From the NCBI RefSeq assembly GCF_002211785.1, contig NZ_CP022132.1, positions 1,488,001 through 1,552,000 on the forward strand: 64,000 bases of DNA, given 5' to 3'. The position numbers and the translations under genes were made by a program. Source of the DNA: Francisella halioticida. GTDB taxonomy: Bacteria; Pseudomonadota; Gammaproteobacteria; Francisellales; Francisellaceae. The notes under the pieces were generated by a model. That model saw only the letters and a list, made by a program, of their open reading frames with translations, did no database searches and was not told the origin of the DNA. How positions within the stretch are numbered: the stretch's first letter is position 1; each line of letters begins with the position of its first letter. Shown piece after piece: positions 39,684 to 49,977 of this stretch.

Positions 39684-40193
39684 TCAAAAAACTTCTCCAA
39701 ATTCTTTAGCATAATAAACTGTTTGATTCTTTAAAAACTCTAATTTTTGGGTTAAATCCAAAACCATAAATACATCACTAGGAACATCATATTGACATTT
39801 TATTTCATATTGAACTGTTGGTTTAAAACCAAACCTAGGATAGTAACTTGGATGCCCTAAAACAAATATAGCATCAATATTATTTTTCTTAGCTTCTTTT
39901 ATTACAGCTTCAACAAGCTTGGTTCCTATTCCTTGATCTTGATATTTAGGAGATACACTCATTGGTGCTAAACCATATATATTTAGATTATTATTTTTTA
40001 CCACCATTTTAGAAAGAATTATTTGACCAACAATTGCATTATCTACTTCAGCAACTAGAGAAATCAGACTTTGATGATCAGTATGTAATAATCTAACCAA
40101 TTTTTCTTCATCATCTGTCTCAAATGATGAGGCAATAAGTTCATAAACTAACTCTTGATCTTTTAATTGCTCATAACGAATATTTATATTCAT
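39684..40193 (-). CDS. GNAT-family N-acetyltransferase (YhbS type)
   Basis: A 169-residue acetyltransferase: the acetyl-CoA loop VSPKYQDQGIGTKLVEA and LGHPSYYPRFGF typical of YhbS. Substrate unknown. Last gene of a probable trmB-unknown-yhbS operon, 3 bp after the previous stop. A 20-codon relic of a related gene lies at 30795-30862. Confidence 0.85.
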   Translation of the reverse strand: MNINIRYEQLKDQELVYELIASSFETDDEEKLVRLLHTDHQSLISLVAEVDNAIVGQIILSKMVVKNNNLNIYGLAPMSVSPKYQDQGIGTKLVEAVIKEAKKNNIDAIFVLGHPSYYPRFGFKPTVQYEIKCQYDVPSDVFMVLDLTQKLEFLKNQTVYYAKEFGEVF

Positions 40194-40196
40194 AAA

Positions 40197-40916
40197 CTAA
40201 TCCTTTATAACTAAGTCTCTCGTTGAACGTATTTCAATATTTAAAAATTTATCTGTTTTTTTGACTCTTCCAAAAACTGCAAACTTAGCTCTTTTACTTT
40301 TATCAAAATCTAAATACTTAATTTGATTTGGCACTATAAATATTGAAAACCTTGAATCTTGATCAACTTTAAAAAGAAGCTTTTTACTCTCACCTATCTC
40401 TGATGCTGTAATTCCTGCAACTCCATATATAATACAATATTTATTATTGATACTCTGTACGTTTATATCAGCTAGCTCTAATCCATTTATACTATAAATA
40501 TCCTGCTTTGAATACTCTCTAGTTCGATTCTCAACTAACTGCTGCTTTTTAAACGGCATCAAGTTTAATTCATCTTCTTTTTTAAGCATTCCATCATTTT
40601 CAATTTTTGTAAGAAGGTTTATACATCTCTCAAGATTTTTATTAACTAAAAAATTAAGTTTACTCATATCTTTTTTTGAATCACTTAAAACAAGTTCTTT
40701 TATCTTATCATTAGCTATTGGTTTACTAGATTTGGGGCATAACTGGTCGTGCTCGTCTTCACCTTTGATAAACTCAAAATAAGGGTCTTGATTTGCTTTA
40801 CGGACTAGCTTTAACTTAGCCTTACCACAATCTGGACAAAATATATTATCAAAATGTAGTTTGCTACTATATTCACTAGCTTTCATAAAACCTTTTTTAT
40901 ATCTAGCTATTTTCAC
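40197..40916 (-). CDS. hypothetical protein with N-terminal zinc-ribbon-like cysteines
   Basis: A 239-residue cytoplasmic protein. FCPDCGKAKLKLV (about 26-38) and a later Cys in HDQLCPKSS (about 60) suggest a zinc site near the N-terminus; the middle is lysine-rich and helical, the end is beta-rich. I recognise no family. Nine bases after trmB and three before the acetyltransferase, so in one transcript with them. Confidence 0.65.
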   Translation of the reverse strand: MKIARYKKGFMKASEYSSKLHFDNIFCPDCGKAKLKLVRKANQDPYFEFIKGEDEHDQLCPKSSKPIANDKIKELVLSDSKKDMSKLNFLVNKNLERCINLLTKIENDGMLKKEDELNLMPFKKQQLVENRTREYSKQDIYSINGLELADINVQSINNKYCIIYGVAGITASEIGESKKLLFKVDQDSRFSIFIVPNQIKYLDFDKSKRAKFAVFGRVKKTDKFLNIEIRSTRDLVIKD

Positions 40917-40925
40917 TATTAATCC

Positions 40926-41615
40926 TTAAACTTTTTTAAAAAGTATATCTGATATTTGATGGTCTAGGTTTTGGCCTCTCTTCTCAAACTTTGTTAAAGG
41001 TCGCCACTCTGGTCTTGGTGCAAACCCCAAATACATATTCTGATATTTATCATTATTCTCAAGAAGTTTCAAAACATCTTTAGCATAAGGCAGCCAATCA
41101 CTAGCATAATGAAATATTCCACCAATTTTAAGCTTTTTAGCAAAGAGATCTATATTTGATTGATTAACTAATCTACGTTTATTATGTTTTTTCTTATGCC
41201 ATGGATCAGGAAAATAAACCTGTACACCATATAAAGATTGATCAACGATCATATTTTCTAAAATCTCAACGGCATCATGACTCATTATTCGGAGATTTGC
41301 TATATTTTGATCTTTTATTTCATACAAAATATTTCCAACACCAGCTTTATGTACCTCTATTCCTAGATAATTTTTTTCTGAATTTTCTAAAGCCATCTGA
41401 ATTAATGATCCACCCATTCCAAAACCAATCTCTAGAATTACTGGATTAGTATTGGCAAATACTTCTGAAAAATTTATCTGTCTATTTTGATCATAATCGA
41501 TCATATATTTTTCAGCATAGTTTTCAAGAGCTTGCTGTTGTTTCTTTGTTACCCTACCAGATCTTTGTACATAACTCTTTACTTGGCGTAAATTTTCTTT
41601 AGATTTGTCACACAT
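40926..41615 (-). CDS. trmB: tRNA (guanine-N7-)-methyltransferase
   Basis: A 229-residue SAM enzyme that makes m7G46 in tRNA. Motif I is [14 protein letters not shown]; the family signature [19 protein letters not shown] is complete; [14 protein letters not shown] near the end binds tRNA. Length normal. First gene of a three-gene cluster reading toward 39684; divergent from the LysE-type gene. Confidence 0.94.
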   Translation of the reverse strand: MCDKSKENLRQVKSYVQRSGRVTKKQQQALENYAEKYMIDYDQNRQINFSEVFANTNPVILEIGFGMGGSLIQMALENSEKNYLGIEVHKAGVGNILYEIKDQNIANLRIMSHDAVEILENMIVDQSLYGVQVYFPDPWHKKKHNKRRLVNQSNIDLFAKKLKIGGIFHYASDWLPYAKDVLKLLENNDKYQNMYLGFAPRPEWRPLTKFEKRGQNLDHQISDILFKKV

Positions 41616-41681
41616 TTTTCTAGATTTACAATTTTATTAATACTATTCTATATCAACTAAAATAAAAATAAGAGTATATCA

Positions 41682-42320
41682 GTGTTAATATTTTTAACAA
41701 TTCTTGCTTTGCAAATTAGCTGCCTTGTACTTCCAGGACCTGATTTCTTTATAACTATTAATAACTCAATCAAATTTGGTCAAAAGCAAGGTATTTATAC
41801 AGCATCTGGAGTAGCATCTGGAATATTTATAAATACGTTTGTTGTCTACTGGTTTGGGTCATTTCTACTCTATAAAGAACCAATATTATTTAAAGGTCTA
41901 ATTTTAATTGGAACAATTTACTTATCGTATCTAGCTTTTAATTTATATAAAAATATTTTCACAAAGCAACAACAGTTAAATCCAAATGCTAGTGAACATA
42001 TAAAAAACTTAAACAACTTTGATACTCCATCAAGTTTTAAACTTTTTTTAAATGGTGCTTTTACTAATCTAGCTAATGCCAAGGTGCTAGTTTTCTTTAG
42101 TTCGATGTTAAATCTAGTTGATAGCTTATCTAGTGTTGGTAAAGTTGGTATTTGGATATGTATAGCTCTTACAACACTTATTTGGTTTTGTATAGTTGCT
42201 ACTTTCTTTGGTAACAACAAACTTAGACAAGTTTTTTTTAGAAATATCAAAAGATTAGAATTAGTATCAGCCTTGTTTATAACAGTTTTTATAATAATTA
42301 TTTTGATTGAACTTTTCTAG
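41682..42320 (+). CDS. LysE-family amino-acid exporter
   Basis: A 212-residue membrane protein of the LysE/RhtB type with about six hydrophobic segments, the N-terminal LPGPDFFITINNSIKFGQKQGIYTASGVASGIF signature and AFTNLANAKVLVFF. It probably exports an amino acid or analogue. Start is GTG 41682. Confidence 0.85.
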   Translation: MLIFLTILALQISCLVLPGPDFFITINNSIKFGQKQGIYTASGVASGIFINTFVVYWFGSFLLYKEPILFKGLILIGTIYLSYLAFNLYKNIFTKQQQLNPNASEHIKNLNNFDTPSSFKLFLNGAFTNLANAKVLVFFSSMLNLVDSLSSVGKVGIWICIALTTLIWFCIVATFFGNNKLRQVFFRNIKRLELVSALFITVFIIIILIELF

Positions 42321-42398
42321 AATAGCCGCTTTATTTACTTTTTAATCTTTACTCATTAAAATTAATTTTAACTTATCAATTAGTTTAAAGGATATAGA

Positions 42399-42764
42399 AT
42401 GTTTTGCTCTAACTGTGGAAGTCAAATCAATGAAAATGCAATTGTTTGTATAAAGTGCGGTTGTGCTACACAGAAATATATTTTAAGCCAACAAAAAAGT
42501 AGTAAAGACATAGGAGTAGCTTATCTATTATGGTTTTTTTTAGGGTATTTTGGAGGTCATCGTTTTTATTTAGGTAAAACAAAAAGTGCAATTATTATGC
42601 TTATTTGCTCAATAGTTTCATGGTTTCTTTCTATTCTAATTCTTCCCTTATTAGCTATGTTTATTTGGTGGATAGTAGATACGTTTCTAATTCCTAATAT
42701 GATTAACGATCCAGACAACACTGGCTTGACAATAAGTAAAACTGCTACAGAACTTCTAAAATAG
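42399..42764 (+). CDS. TM2-domain protein with N-terminal zinc ribbon
   Basis: 121 residues: a zinc ribbon ([18 protein letters not shown], four Cys) followed by a TM2 domain ([24 protein letters not shown] and a second helix with [10 protein letters not shown]). Role unknown. AAAGGATATAG precedes the ATG. Its end overlaps the end of nadK by 9 bp on the other strand. Confidence 0.85.
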   Translation: MFCSNCGSQINENAIVCIKCGCATQKYILSQQKSSKDIGVAYLLWFFLGYFGGHRFYLGKTKSAIIMLICSIVSWFLSILILPLLAMFIWWIVDTFLIPNMINDPDNTGLTISKTATELLK

Positions 42765-43643
42765 AACTTTACTCCATCCTAGTTTCTCCCTTAAAGTATC
42801 ATAATAATTATAATCTTTTGTGTGTAAAACTGTGACTTTCTTCTCGGCTTTTTTAATTGTCACTTTTTGATGAGATCTTAAGATAGTATCATGTCTACCA
42901 TCTATACTTAAAACGGGCTCAGGATCATTATATTCTGTTATATAGATATCAATAACACTCTCATCTGAAATCACCAAAGGCCTACTATTTAATGAATGTG
43001 AGCATATCGGTACTAAAACTATACTGTTTTGATTAGGATTAAGAATCGGACCTCCAGCTGCCATTGCATGAGCTGTAGAGCCTGTTGGTGTCGATACAAT
43101 AAGTCCATCTCCACGTTGATCAAAAGCATATCTGCCATCGATATACACTTTTAAACCAAACATTAAACCTCTACTTGAAGTTATTGCTATTTCATTAAGT
43201 GCTATAGATGCTTCTAAAGGAGCCCGTAAATTATCATCAATCTGACACATTAGCATACTTACACTAGAAACAGAAACCTCTCCTTGTAAAATATCTAACA
43301 AATCATCTTTTAAAGTTCTATCATCTGGCGCTATAGTTGTCAAAAATCCTAGCTTACCCTTATTGATACCCATAACAGGTATATTACTATATAAAGCTAA
43401 TACTCTAGATGCCTTCAAAAAGTTGCCATCTCCACCAACTACTATTGCAACATCACATTCAAGAGCTATCTCTTTCAAGCTAGCAGTCGCAATATTATTC
43501 AAACTAATATCTTTAGCTGTTCCTGTCTCAACTATTATTTGTAATCCTTTTTCTGTAAGATAGTTACAAAGTATTTCAACTGTTTGACTAACATCTTGCT
43601 TATAGTGCTTACCAATAATAGCTACTTTTTGATATGCAAACAT
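42756..43643 (-). CDS. nadK: NAD kinase
   Basis: A 295-residue kinase that phosphorylates NAD to NADP. Visible are [11 protein letters not shown] (substrate loop), [12 protein letters not shown], the NE/D region [11 protein letters not shown] and the nucleotide motif [17 protein letters not shown]. Length and start (ATG 43643) are standard. Separated from an IS copy by about 50 bp on its upstream side, so the IS may affect its promoter. Confidence 0.95.
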   Translation of the reverse strand: MFAYQKVAIIGKHYKQDVSQTVEILCNYLTEKGLQIIVETGTAKDISLNNIATASLKEIALECDVAIVVGGDGNFLKASRVLALYSNIPVMGINKGKLGFLTTIAPDDRTLKDDLLDILQGEVSVSSVSMLMCQIDDNLRAPLEASIALNEIAITSSRGLMFGLKVYIDGRYAFDQRGDGLIVSTPTGSTAHAMAAGGPILNPNQNSIVLVPICSHSLNSRPLVISDESVIDIYITEYNDPEPVLSIDGRHDTILRSHQKVTIKKAEKKVTVLHTKDYNYYDTLREKLGWSKVLF

Positions 43644-43695
43644 ATATCTGCTTTTAAAATTAAAATTTTATTAAAGTTAGTATAACAAAAAGAAA

Positions 43696-45007
43696 TAAAC
43701 TGTCCCTGTTATTCAATACCACTTTATAAAATATTTTTATTCCTTGCTTTTATGCAGCATCTAAAATACCAGAATATACTTCATCAGGAGTCATATATCC
43801 AATACTAGAATGTAGTCTTTCATTGTTGTAAATATCAATATATTCTTTGATACCTACTTTAGCCTCTTTCATAGTTATATATGATGCCGGATAAACATTT
43901 TCATATTTCAGTGTTCTCCAAAATCTCTCAATTGCAATATTATCTATAGATCTTCCTTTAGCATCCATAGATTTATTTATTTTATTATCAGATAATATTT
44001 TAATATGCTCTTTTGCTGTATATTGAGTTCCTTGATCAGAGTTAAAGATATCAGGTTTACCATATTTAAATAACGCTTCTTTTAACACACTAGTTGTTAG
44101 ATGTGTATCCATAGTATTAGAAATCTTCCAAGCTAGTATTTTCTTGCTATGCCAATCTATTATGGCTACTAAATATGCATACCCACATTCTAGTCTAATA
44201 TACGTGATATCAGCACTCCATACCTTATTAGCTTTATCTATAACAACCTGATTCGTCTCATTTTTAAATACATTAAGTAAGTATGGATATTTCTTGTCTT
44301 GCTTATTAATGACAGTTGTCTTTTTTTTAGGATACAATGCCTTAATACCCATGAATTACATAGCACTTTTGATTAGCTTCCTTCCAACTAGAAATCCTAA
44401 TCTATTTAGCAACTTTACTAGCCTTCTCGTACCATAATATGGATGTTTAGTATGTATCAAATCTATTGCATTTAATAGTCTAATATCATCATTACTACTA
44501 AATTTTGATATTGGTGTATAATAGTACACACTCTTAGATACAGATAATAGTTTAAGCTGATTATTTAAAGATAATTCTAGCTTAGTATCTACAGAGTTTA
44601 CTCTATCATTTGATGATACCAAGCTTTTTAGCTTTCCCATTAAAAAATCCCTCTCTACTATTACCTCGACTAGTTTTTTACTTGTTGCATCTTTATCTTT
44701 TCTAAGCTCATCTATTTCCTGCTTATACTCCTTAACAATAGAGCTTTTATAAAATGCTAAGCAAGCATTAGATAAAAATTGCTGCTTCCAATTATGCACG
44801 TTTTTAGGAAGTAAATCATACTTACTTGCTATCTCATTAACTGTCATATCGCCTTCTAGCAATTCTATAATTACTTTAGCTTTAAAATCAGCTGTATACG
44901 TTACTCTTTTTTTACTCATTTATCTATTTCCTAATTTATCTAGTTAAGTTTAACATCTAGGAATAAAAATCTTTCTAAAATCAGTAGCTTTTTCTGGGGA
45001 CATTATA
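43696..45007 (-). mobile_element. IS3-type element, family A, copy 4
   Basis: Bounded by TAAACTGTCCC at 43696 and GGGGACATTATA ending at 45007, 1312 bp, with the duplication AAA at 43693-43695 and 45008-45010. It lies 52 bp upstream of the nadK start. Confidence 0.92.
43750..44919 (-). pseudogene. IS3-type transposase, family A, nonsense mutation
   Basis: Same 389-codon layout as 21024-22193 but codon 189 (GAA in the intact copy) is TAA, just after KLIKSAM. The remainder, restarting at ATG 44352 or so, contains the whole DDE core but lacks the DNA-binding part. Probably inactive. Confidence 0.9.
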
Positions 45008-45150
45008 AAATTTATATTCACAAATTAGTAACAATAAATTTTTCTGCGAGAATTTTAAGCTTAGATAATATCAATAAAGTATATCTAAGTTATCATAAAT
45101 AAAATCTTTGAAACTTGCTATTTTTTATAAATTGTAAATTAACTCTACAT

Positions 45151-46473
45151 TTAGTCTAGTTGTACAGTATTAAATTTATAGTATCTAGCATAAGTAGTAT
45201 TTGTCCAATCATAAGGATCTCTTGATATATCTCGATAGGCAATTATAGAACTATTAGGTAAAGGTTTTATTTTTTTAAACCTTGCATTTTCAATATTATT
45301 ACTATGATATTTTTCTATTAGCTTATGTCTTTGTATTATTTGAAGATGAAGATAAAAATACCCCCCCCCTAAAAGTACAAGATGTAATATTAAAATAAAA
45401 AACAACTTATTAATATTTTTCATCATGGAGATTAAAAATTTACTCTCTCTATTTAATAAAATAGAGAATATTATATATCCATAAACTATGTAATACGGCA
45501 AACAAACTCTCTGAGCGAAAGATATTGATGCTGGTACAACAGTCAAATAAATAAGTACCAAATAAAATATTTTCCACCAATTTACATTAGAATTGTTTCT
45601 TTTAGTATCTATATACATAAGTATTAAGCTTAAAATAAATACTATCGTTAAAAATATCTGCTGAACAAATACTTTAAGAGCATTAAATACTAGCATAAGA
45701 ATTATATTTGTCTGTACGCCCACATCACTACTTTCAACATTATGCAGCCTAATATAACTACCAGGAGCTGATAATAAAACTATCCCGGCCAATATTAAAG
45801 GTACGACAAAGAAGTAAACATTATTATTTATCTTTTTCTTATTTTTAATACAATCAAATAGATAACATATACAAATCACAAAACAAATTGCAAAATATAC
45901 TTCATTATATAAACCAATAAAAACACCTGTAAAAATAGCTAGTAGTTTACCCTCTTTATCTTTTACAAAACTTTTATAATAAAAATAAATGCCTATACAA
46001 GCACCCCAAAAATATTGCATGGCAAGTGTTTTCCATAAGATATTGCCTAGAGCTGCTGACCAAAACGAAAAAGTAATCAAAAAAGTAAAATATACTAAGA
46101 AACTTTTTGATATTATAGACTCTTTATCTTTTGTAATAGTTTTAAAAAAAATAAATATAAAAGAACATATTACAAAAGCATTGATACAATCAAATAAGTA
46201 AATCATAAAATGCATACTTTTATTTAGAAAAATGTACACAGGTAGCTGAGCTGTTATACGTCCAGTCCAATGTATATAATCGTGATATAAATTCAGCAAT
46301 ACAGTATGATCATAAAATGCATCAATATTAGCTCTCACAAAATCATCCGCAAATAAAGGTTGATAGATATTTATTATTAAGAAATATAAAAATAATCCTA
46401 ATAGCAAAAATAACTCTAATATATATGTAGGCTTTTTTCTTAATTTTTGAACTATTTTCATACGTAATATCAT
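45151..46473 (-). CDS. multi-pass membrane protein (DUF6056-like, glucosyltransferase-type)
   Basis: About 440 residues and ten or more hydrophobic segments. Near the start LFADDFVRANIDAFY and HWTGRITAQ resemble the catalytic loop of polyprenol-dependent, O-antigen-modifying GtrII/DUF6056 membrane proteins. The substrate is unknown. I use ATG 46473; TTG 46482 and ATG 46461 are possible. A G9 tract in codons for LLGGGYFY gives slippage potential. Lies next to a family A element in a variable-looking stretch. Confidence 0.65.
   Translation of the reverse strand: MILRMKIVQKLRKKPTYILELFLLLGLFLYFLIINIYQPLFADDFVRANIDAFYDHTVLLNLYHDYIHWTGRITAQLPVYIFLNKSMHFMIYLFDCINAFVICSFIFIFFKTITKDKESIISKSFLVYFTFLITFSFWSAALGNILWKTLAMQYFWGACIGIYFYYKSFVKDKEGKLLAIFTGVFIGLYNEVYFAICFVICICYLFDCIKNKKKINNNVYFFVVPLILAGIVLLSAPGSYIRLHNVESSDVGVQTNIILMLVFNALKVFVQQIFLTIVFILSLILMYIDTKRNNSNVNWWKIFYLVLIYLTVVPASISFAQRVCLPYYIVYGYIIFSILLNRESKFLISMMKNINKLFFILILHLVLLGGGYFYLHLQIIQRHKLIEKYHSNNIENARFKKIKPLPNSSIIAYRDISRDPYDWTNTTYARYYKFNTVQLD
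45361..45369. repeat. poly-G(9) tract inside a coding region
   Basis: Nine C on the plus strand (nine G in the coding sense) encode three glycines. The rest of the window is AT-rich and has no comparable G/C run. Confidence 0.9.
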
Positions 46474-46629
46474 TTCGTTCAATCACCACTCATTATAATA
46501 ATATGATACATAACAATTTATCTTATTATTCTATCATACTTGTAAGGTTCGCAACAATTCTATAATAGTCGTTATTAAAATTCAATAAACCTAAAATATC
46601 CAATATTATTAAAGTTTAAACAAGTTAAT

Positions 46630-47188
46630 ATGACAATAAAAAATGAATCTGAAGAATTAAATCTCTTATTTAAAAGATTTGCATTTACTCTAGGTTGGCT
46701 TCCTGAACTTACTTAAAAATGGTGATTACTGATTTAACGGATATGAAGTGGTTATAGTAATAACAACAGATAGAGAAACTAATATAGTAACAAAAAGACT
46801 CTGCTGAATTATTTTATAAAATAAATAAAATTAGCGATACTAAACTAATGCCAATCGCTAGTCATCATGGACTACTAAAGCAGGTCTACCATAGGTACTA
46901 TTTATTAAGCTAAGAGAAAAATATAAGCAGTTCATCAAACCAAATAAGTTTTATACTAGCATGATAATTGCATTTACCTGCATCCTTTATGGCTCATTAA
47001 TAATCGTAAGATTACCTATTTTGGGTATAAACATTCATGAATATCTCTTTGTCATTTTTAATACTATTTATCTTTAGTGGCTACAAATAATTAGAATAGG
47101 AATGCTATATTGGTAGAACATCTATAGGGACAAAATAGGCCTCTATATAATTAAGAAAATGCACAAGTGTATACAAACAAAAAACTAA
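46630..47188 (+). pseudogene. decayed hypothetical membrane protein gene
   Basis: The 700-base stretch between the membrane protein and the ABC permease is not empty. Starting at ATG 46630, coding-like segments in several frames follow each other: ESEELNLLFKRFAFTLGWLPE, GYEVVIVITTDRETNIV, KINKISDTKLMPIASHHGLL, then a hydrophobic part MIIAFTCILYGSLIIVRLPI with two in-frame stops and a final TAA at 47186-47188. Family not recognised. 46483-46629 holds nothing visible. Confidence 0.45.
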
Positions 47189-47964
47189 GCTTTCAGGCGA
47201 ATACCTTTTTCTAGTAGATACCAGCAAAGATAATATAATAAAAATGTAAAAATAATTATTGCGGCAAAAGCAAAATATGGGTTAACGGTCGAAACACCAA
47301 TAAAGCCATATCTAACAAAATCAACAATATAAAACAATGGATTACAAGCTGATATAAAATGCCAAAAACCAGTAAGATTATTTATATTATAGAAAACCCC
47401 TCCTAGATAGATAAGTGGCGCTAATATAAATGTTGGAAATATCGTAGTATCATCAAATGACTGAGAGAATATTGCATTTATTAATCCACCTAAAGAAAAC
47501 AATGCCCCACAAAATACAAACCCAGCAAAGACTAAAAATACACTATAAATAGTACTAAACCCGCCTAAAGCAAATGCTGCAATACTTACAAATATACCTA
47601 CTATAAATCCTCTAAAAATACCTCCTGAGATATAGCCTAAAACTATTATATGATTACTCACAGGTGAAACTAGTAGCTCTTCGATGGCTTTACTAAAGCG
47701 TACCCCAAAAAAAGAACTTACGACATTTCCATAAGAATTCTGTATCACAGCCATAATAATAAGACCAGGAGTAATATACTGCATATATGTAATCCCATCA
47801 CCCATAGTACCAATACGTGAACCAACAACCTTACCAAAGATTAAAAAATACAAAACTATAGTTATTACTGATGGTAATAATGTTTGTGGCCAAATTCTAA
47901 ATACTCTTTTACACTCACGATTAAAAATCGTTATATATGTTGTCCAATAATCTTTTAAATTCAT
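47185..47964 (-). CDS. yadH: ABC-2 type transporter permease (YadH-like)
   Basis: A 259-residue permease with six hydrophobic segments and the ABC-2 signature (YITPGLIIMAVIQNSYGNV, FSKAIEELLVSPVS, FYNINNLTGFWHFISACNPLFYIVDFVRYGFIG). It pairs with the ATPase 8 bp upstream. Together they resemble E. coli YadGH; the exported substrate is not known. Confidence 0.88.
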   Translation of the reverse strand: MNLKDYWTTYITIFNRECKRVFRIWPQTLLPSVITIVLYFLIFGKVVGSRIGTMGDGITYMQYITPGLIIMAVIQNSYGNVVSSFFGVRFSKAIEELLVSPVSNHIIVLGYISGGIFRGFIVGIFVSIAAFALGGFSTIYSVFLVFAGFVFCGALFSLGGLINAIFSQSFDDTTIFPTFILAPLIYLGGVFYNINNLTGFWHFISACNPLFYIVDFVRYGFIGVSTVNPYFAFAAIIIFTFLLYYLCWYLLEKGIRLKA

Positions 47965-47972
47965 AAATTTAC

Positions 47973-48896
47973 CTATTTATTCCTTGCAACGTCGATAAAT
48001 AATTTCTCAAGTTTTGCTTCCTTTGTACGCACATCTAAAACATCTAAATGATACTCGTTTGTTAATTCTAAAAATATTTCATTTAGAACAACACCTTTTG
48101 AAACCTCAACTTCCAATGTATATTCATCCACTAATTTAGCATCACCAAGACTAAGTTTAATAATATTCTCCTGACACTTATCTTTTAAGTCAAAAATGTA
48201 TGTATGCTTATCTGCTGATTTTAAGAAAGTCTTCATATCTGTATTCACATGAACTTTACCTTTATGGATAAGGGCTATATGATTACACATGGATTCAGCT
48301 TCTTCTAAGTAATGTGTAGTCAAAATCACTGTCAAACCTTCCTTATGAAACTTGGAAATCATTTTCCATAAAGAATTTCTAAGTTCAACATCAACACCCG
48401 CTGTCGGCTCATCTAATATTAGTAATTTTGGCTTATGTATTAGTGCTCTGATAACCATCAATCTTCTTTTCATACCACCTGATAAAAATCTTATTTGAGT
48501 ATTTCTTTTGTCATATAGATCAACTTTTCTAAGTAGTTCTTCTACATAAGGCATAATTTCTTTCTTGGAAAGACCAAAAAACCCTGCCTGAGTAATTAAT
48601 ATATCAATTGGCTTTTCAAAAATATTAAGGTTTATCTCTTGGGGCATAACACCTAAATGTTTTTTAGCACTCATAAAATCACTATCGATATCATGGCCAA
48701 ATATTTTAATTTTCCCAGATGTCTTATTCACTAGAGAAGAGATAATTCCCAACGTTGTGGATTTACCTGCTCCATTTGGACCTAGAAGAGCAAAAAAATC
48801 TCCTCTTTTAACATCTAAACTAATATCATCTACAGCTTTTAAACCACCTTTGTAGATTTTAGTTAGGTTTTTTATTTCTAATGCTTTTTCACTCAT
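47973..48896 (-). CDS. yadG: ABC transporter ATP-binding protein (YadG-like)
   Basis: A 307-residue ATPase: Walker A GPNGAGKST, Q-loop MPQEINL, signature LSGGMKRR, Walker B LLILDEPTAGVD and switch TTHYLEEAE, then a C-terminal extension of about 90 residues common in the DrrA/YadG class. First gene of the two-gene exporter. Confidence 0.9.
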   Translation of the reverse strand: MSEKALEIKNLTKIYKGGLKAVDDISLDVKRGDFFALLGPNGAGKSTTLGIISSLVNKTSGKIKIFGHDIDSDFMSAKKHLGVMPQEINLNIFEKPIDILITQAGFFGLSKKEIMPYVEELLRKVDLYDKRNTQIRFLSGGMKRRLMVIRALIHKPKLLILDEPTAGVDVELRNSLWKMISKFHKEGLTVILTTHYLEEAESMCNHIALIHKGKVHVNTDMKTFLKSADKHTYIFDLKDKCQENIIKLSLGDAKLVDEYTLEVEVSKGVVLNEIFLELTNEYHLDVLDVRTKEAKLEKLFIDVARNK

Positions 48897-49017
48897 ATGC
48901 TCAAGATTTATTTTAACTATAAAATGTAGGACTATTATAACACTATAGTTTTATAATTTTAATTTTTGCTAAGATACCAAACAAATAATCTTATTTAAGA
49001 AATTTGTAGCTTTATCA

Positions 49018-49431
49018 TTATTGATCACTATTACGCTCAACTGGTATATCACTATAATACTCGACGAATTCAACTTCATAGCCACGAGGATCTATAAAAT
49101 ATATATTTTTCCTATATTTATTTTCAGAGCTAGCTCTAGGTTTAAATCCAGTTTCTAATAATCTATTATTAACTGACTCAAGGTTACTTACAACATAAGC
49201 AAAATGCGCTAATCCAGTTTCATGTCCTTCTAAATCTCGATTTTCACCTTGACCATTACTATTAAACGTTAAGTATTGAAAATCATCTCCAAAGTGAACC
49301 CAGTTTCGCTCTACCCCGTACCAATCAGACTTCCCCTTAGCCCTAACATACCAGTGAGGAAATGCTGACTTATAGAAATTAATCATGCTATGTATATCTT
49401 TAACTACTAAATTTAAATGCTCTAATTTCAT
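49018..49431 (-). CDS. VOC-family (glyoxalase/bleomycin-resistance type) protein
   Basis: A 137-residue vicinal-oxygen-chelate protein: MKLEHLNLVVKDIHSMINFYK, GHETGLAHFAYVV and YFIDPRGYEVEFVEY supply two repeats and possible metal ligands (His, Glu). Reaction not determined. GGAAG precedes the ATG, and the promoter upstream carries a SoxR-type operator, so it is probably induced by redox-cycling compounds. Confidence 0.85.
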   Translation of the reverse strand: MKLEHLNLVVKDIHSMINFYKSAFPHWYVRAKGKSDWYGVERNWVHFGDDFQYLTFNSNGQGENRDLEGHETGLAHFAYVVSNLESVNNRLLETGFKPRASSENKYRKNIYFIDPRGYEVEFVEYYSDIPVERNSDQ

Positions 49432-49473
49432 TTTTTTACTTCCTTCTTGATAAACTCTTTCAAGTTATTTATC

Positions 49474-49504
49474 ATTGTAATGCCTCAACTTGAGTTGAGG
49501 TCAA
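49474..49504 (-). promoter_or_regulatory. SoxR/MerR-type promoter and operator
   Basis: On the minus strand TTGACC (49504-49499) and TACAAT (49479-49474) are 19 bp apart, the overlong spacing used by MerR-family activators. The spacer contains CCTCAACTTGAGTTGAGG (49483-49500, plus strand), arms CCTCAAC/GTTGAGG, close to the known SoxR box. It directs the VOC gene; the soxR remnant begins 37 bp away in the opposite direction. Confidence 0.8.
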
Positions 49505-49536
49505 GTTTTTTTTAAAAAAAATATTTTAAATATAAA

Positions 49537-49973
49537 ATGAACAATAATATTTTAAGTGTTGGACAAGTAGCAAAAAGATGTGATGTAAAAATATCGACCA
49601 TCCATTTTTACGAGAAAAAATGACTAATCTCAAGCTGGAGGAACTCTGGAAACCAAAGAAGGTATAGCAGAGATGTACTACGTAAAATATCTATTATAAA
49701 AGCTGCACAGAAGGTAGGAATTAGCCTCGAAGAGATTAAAAAAGCTTTCTCTAAACTTCCCAACAAATGCACCCCTAATGAAGAAGATTGGCAAGAACTA
49801 TCAAACAATTGGAAAAATGAATTAAATAAAAGAATAGACTATTTAACCAAACTAAGAGACAATTTATCAAGATGTATAGGATGTGGGTGTCTACTTGCCC
49901 ACTATATAACAAAGATGATAAATTCGGAAAAACAGTTAAGGGCGCCTACATTTTCTCTAACATAGAAAAATAA
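49537..49973 (+). pseudogene. soxR: SoxR, redox-sensitive MerR-family activator, broken
   Basis: ATG 49537 opens MNNNILSVGQVAKRCDVKISTIHFYEKK, then a TGA (49621-49623) interrupts the DNA-binding domain; the frame continues with RRYSRDVLRKISIIKAAQKVGISLEEIKKAF and a coiled dimerisation helix to RCIGCGCL. A frameshift follows, after which CPLYNKDDKFGK completes the four-cysteine [2Fe-2S] motif. It ends at 49973. Two defects make a working protein unlikely. Confidence 0.85.
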
Positions 49974-49977
49974 AAAC

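Noticed and set aside
49608-49808. 66-residue minus-strand frame
   Set aside because: Antisense to the soxR remnant, whose protein similarity is clear.
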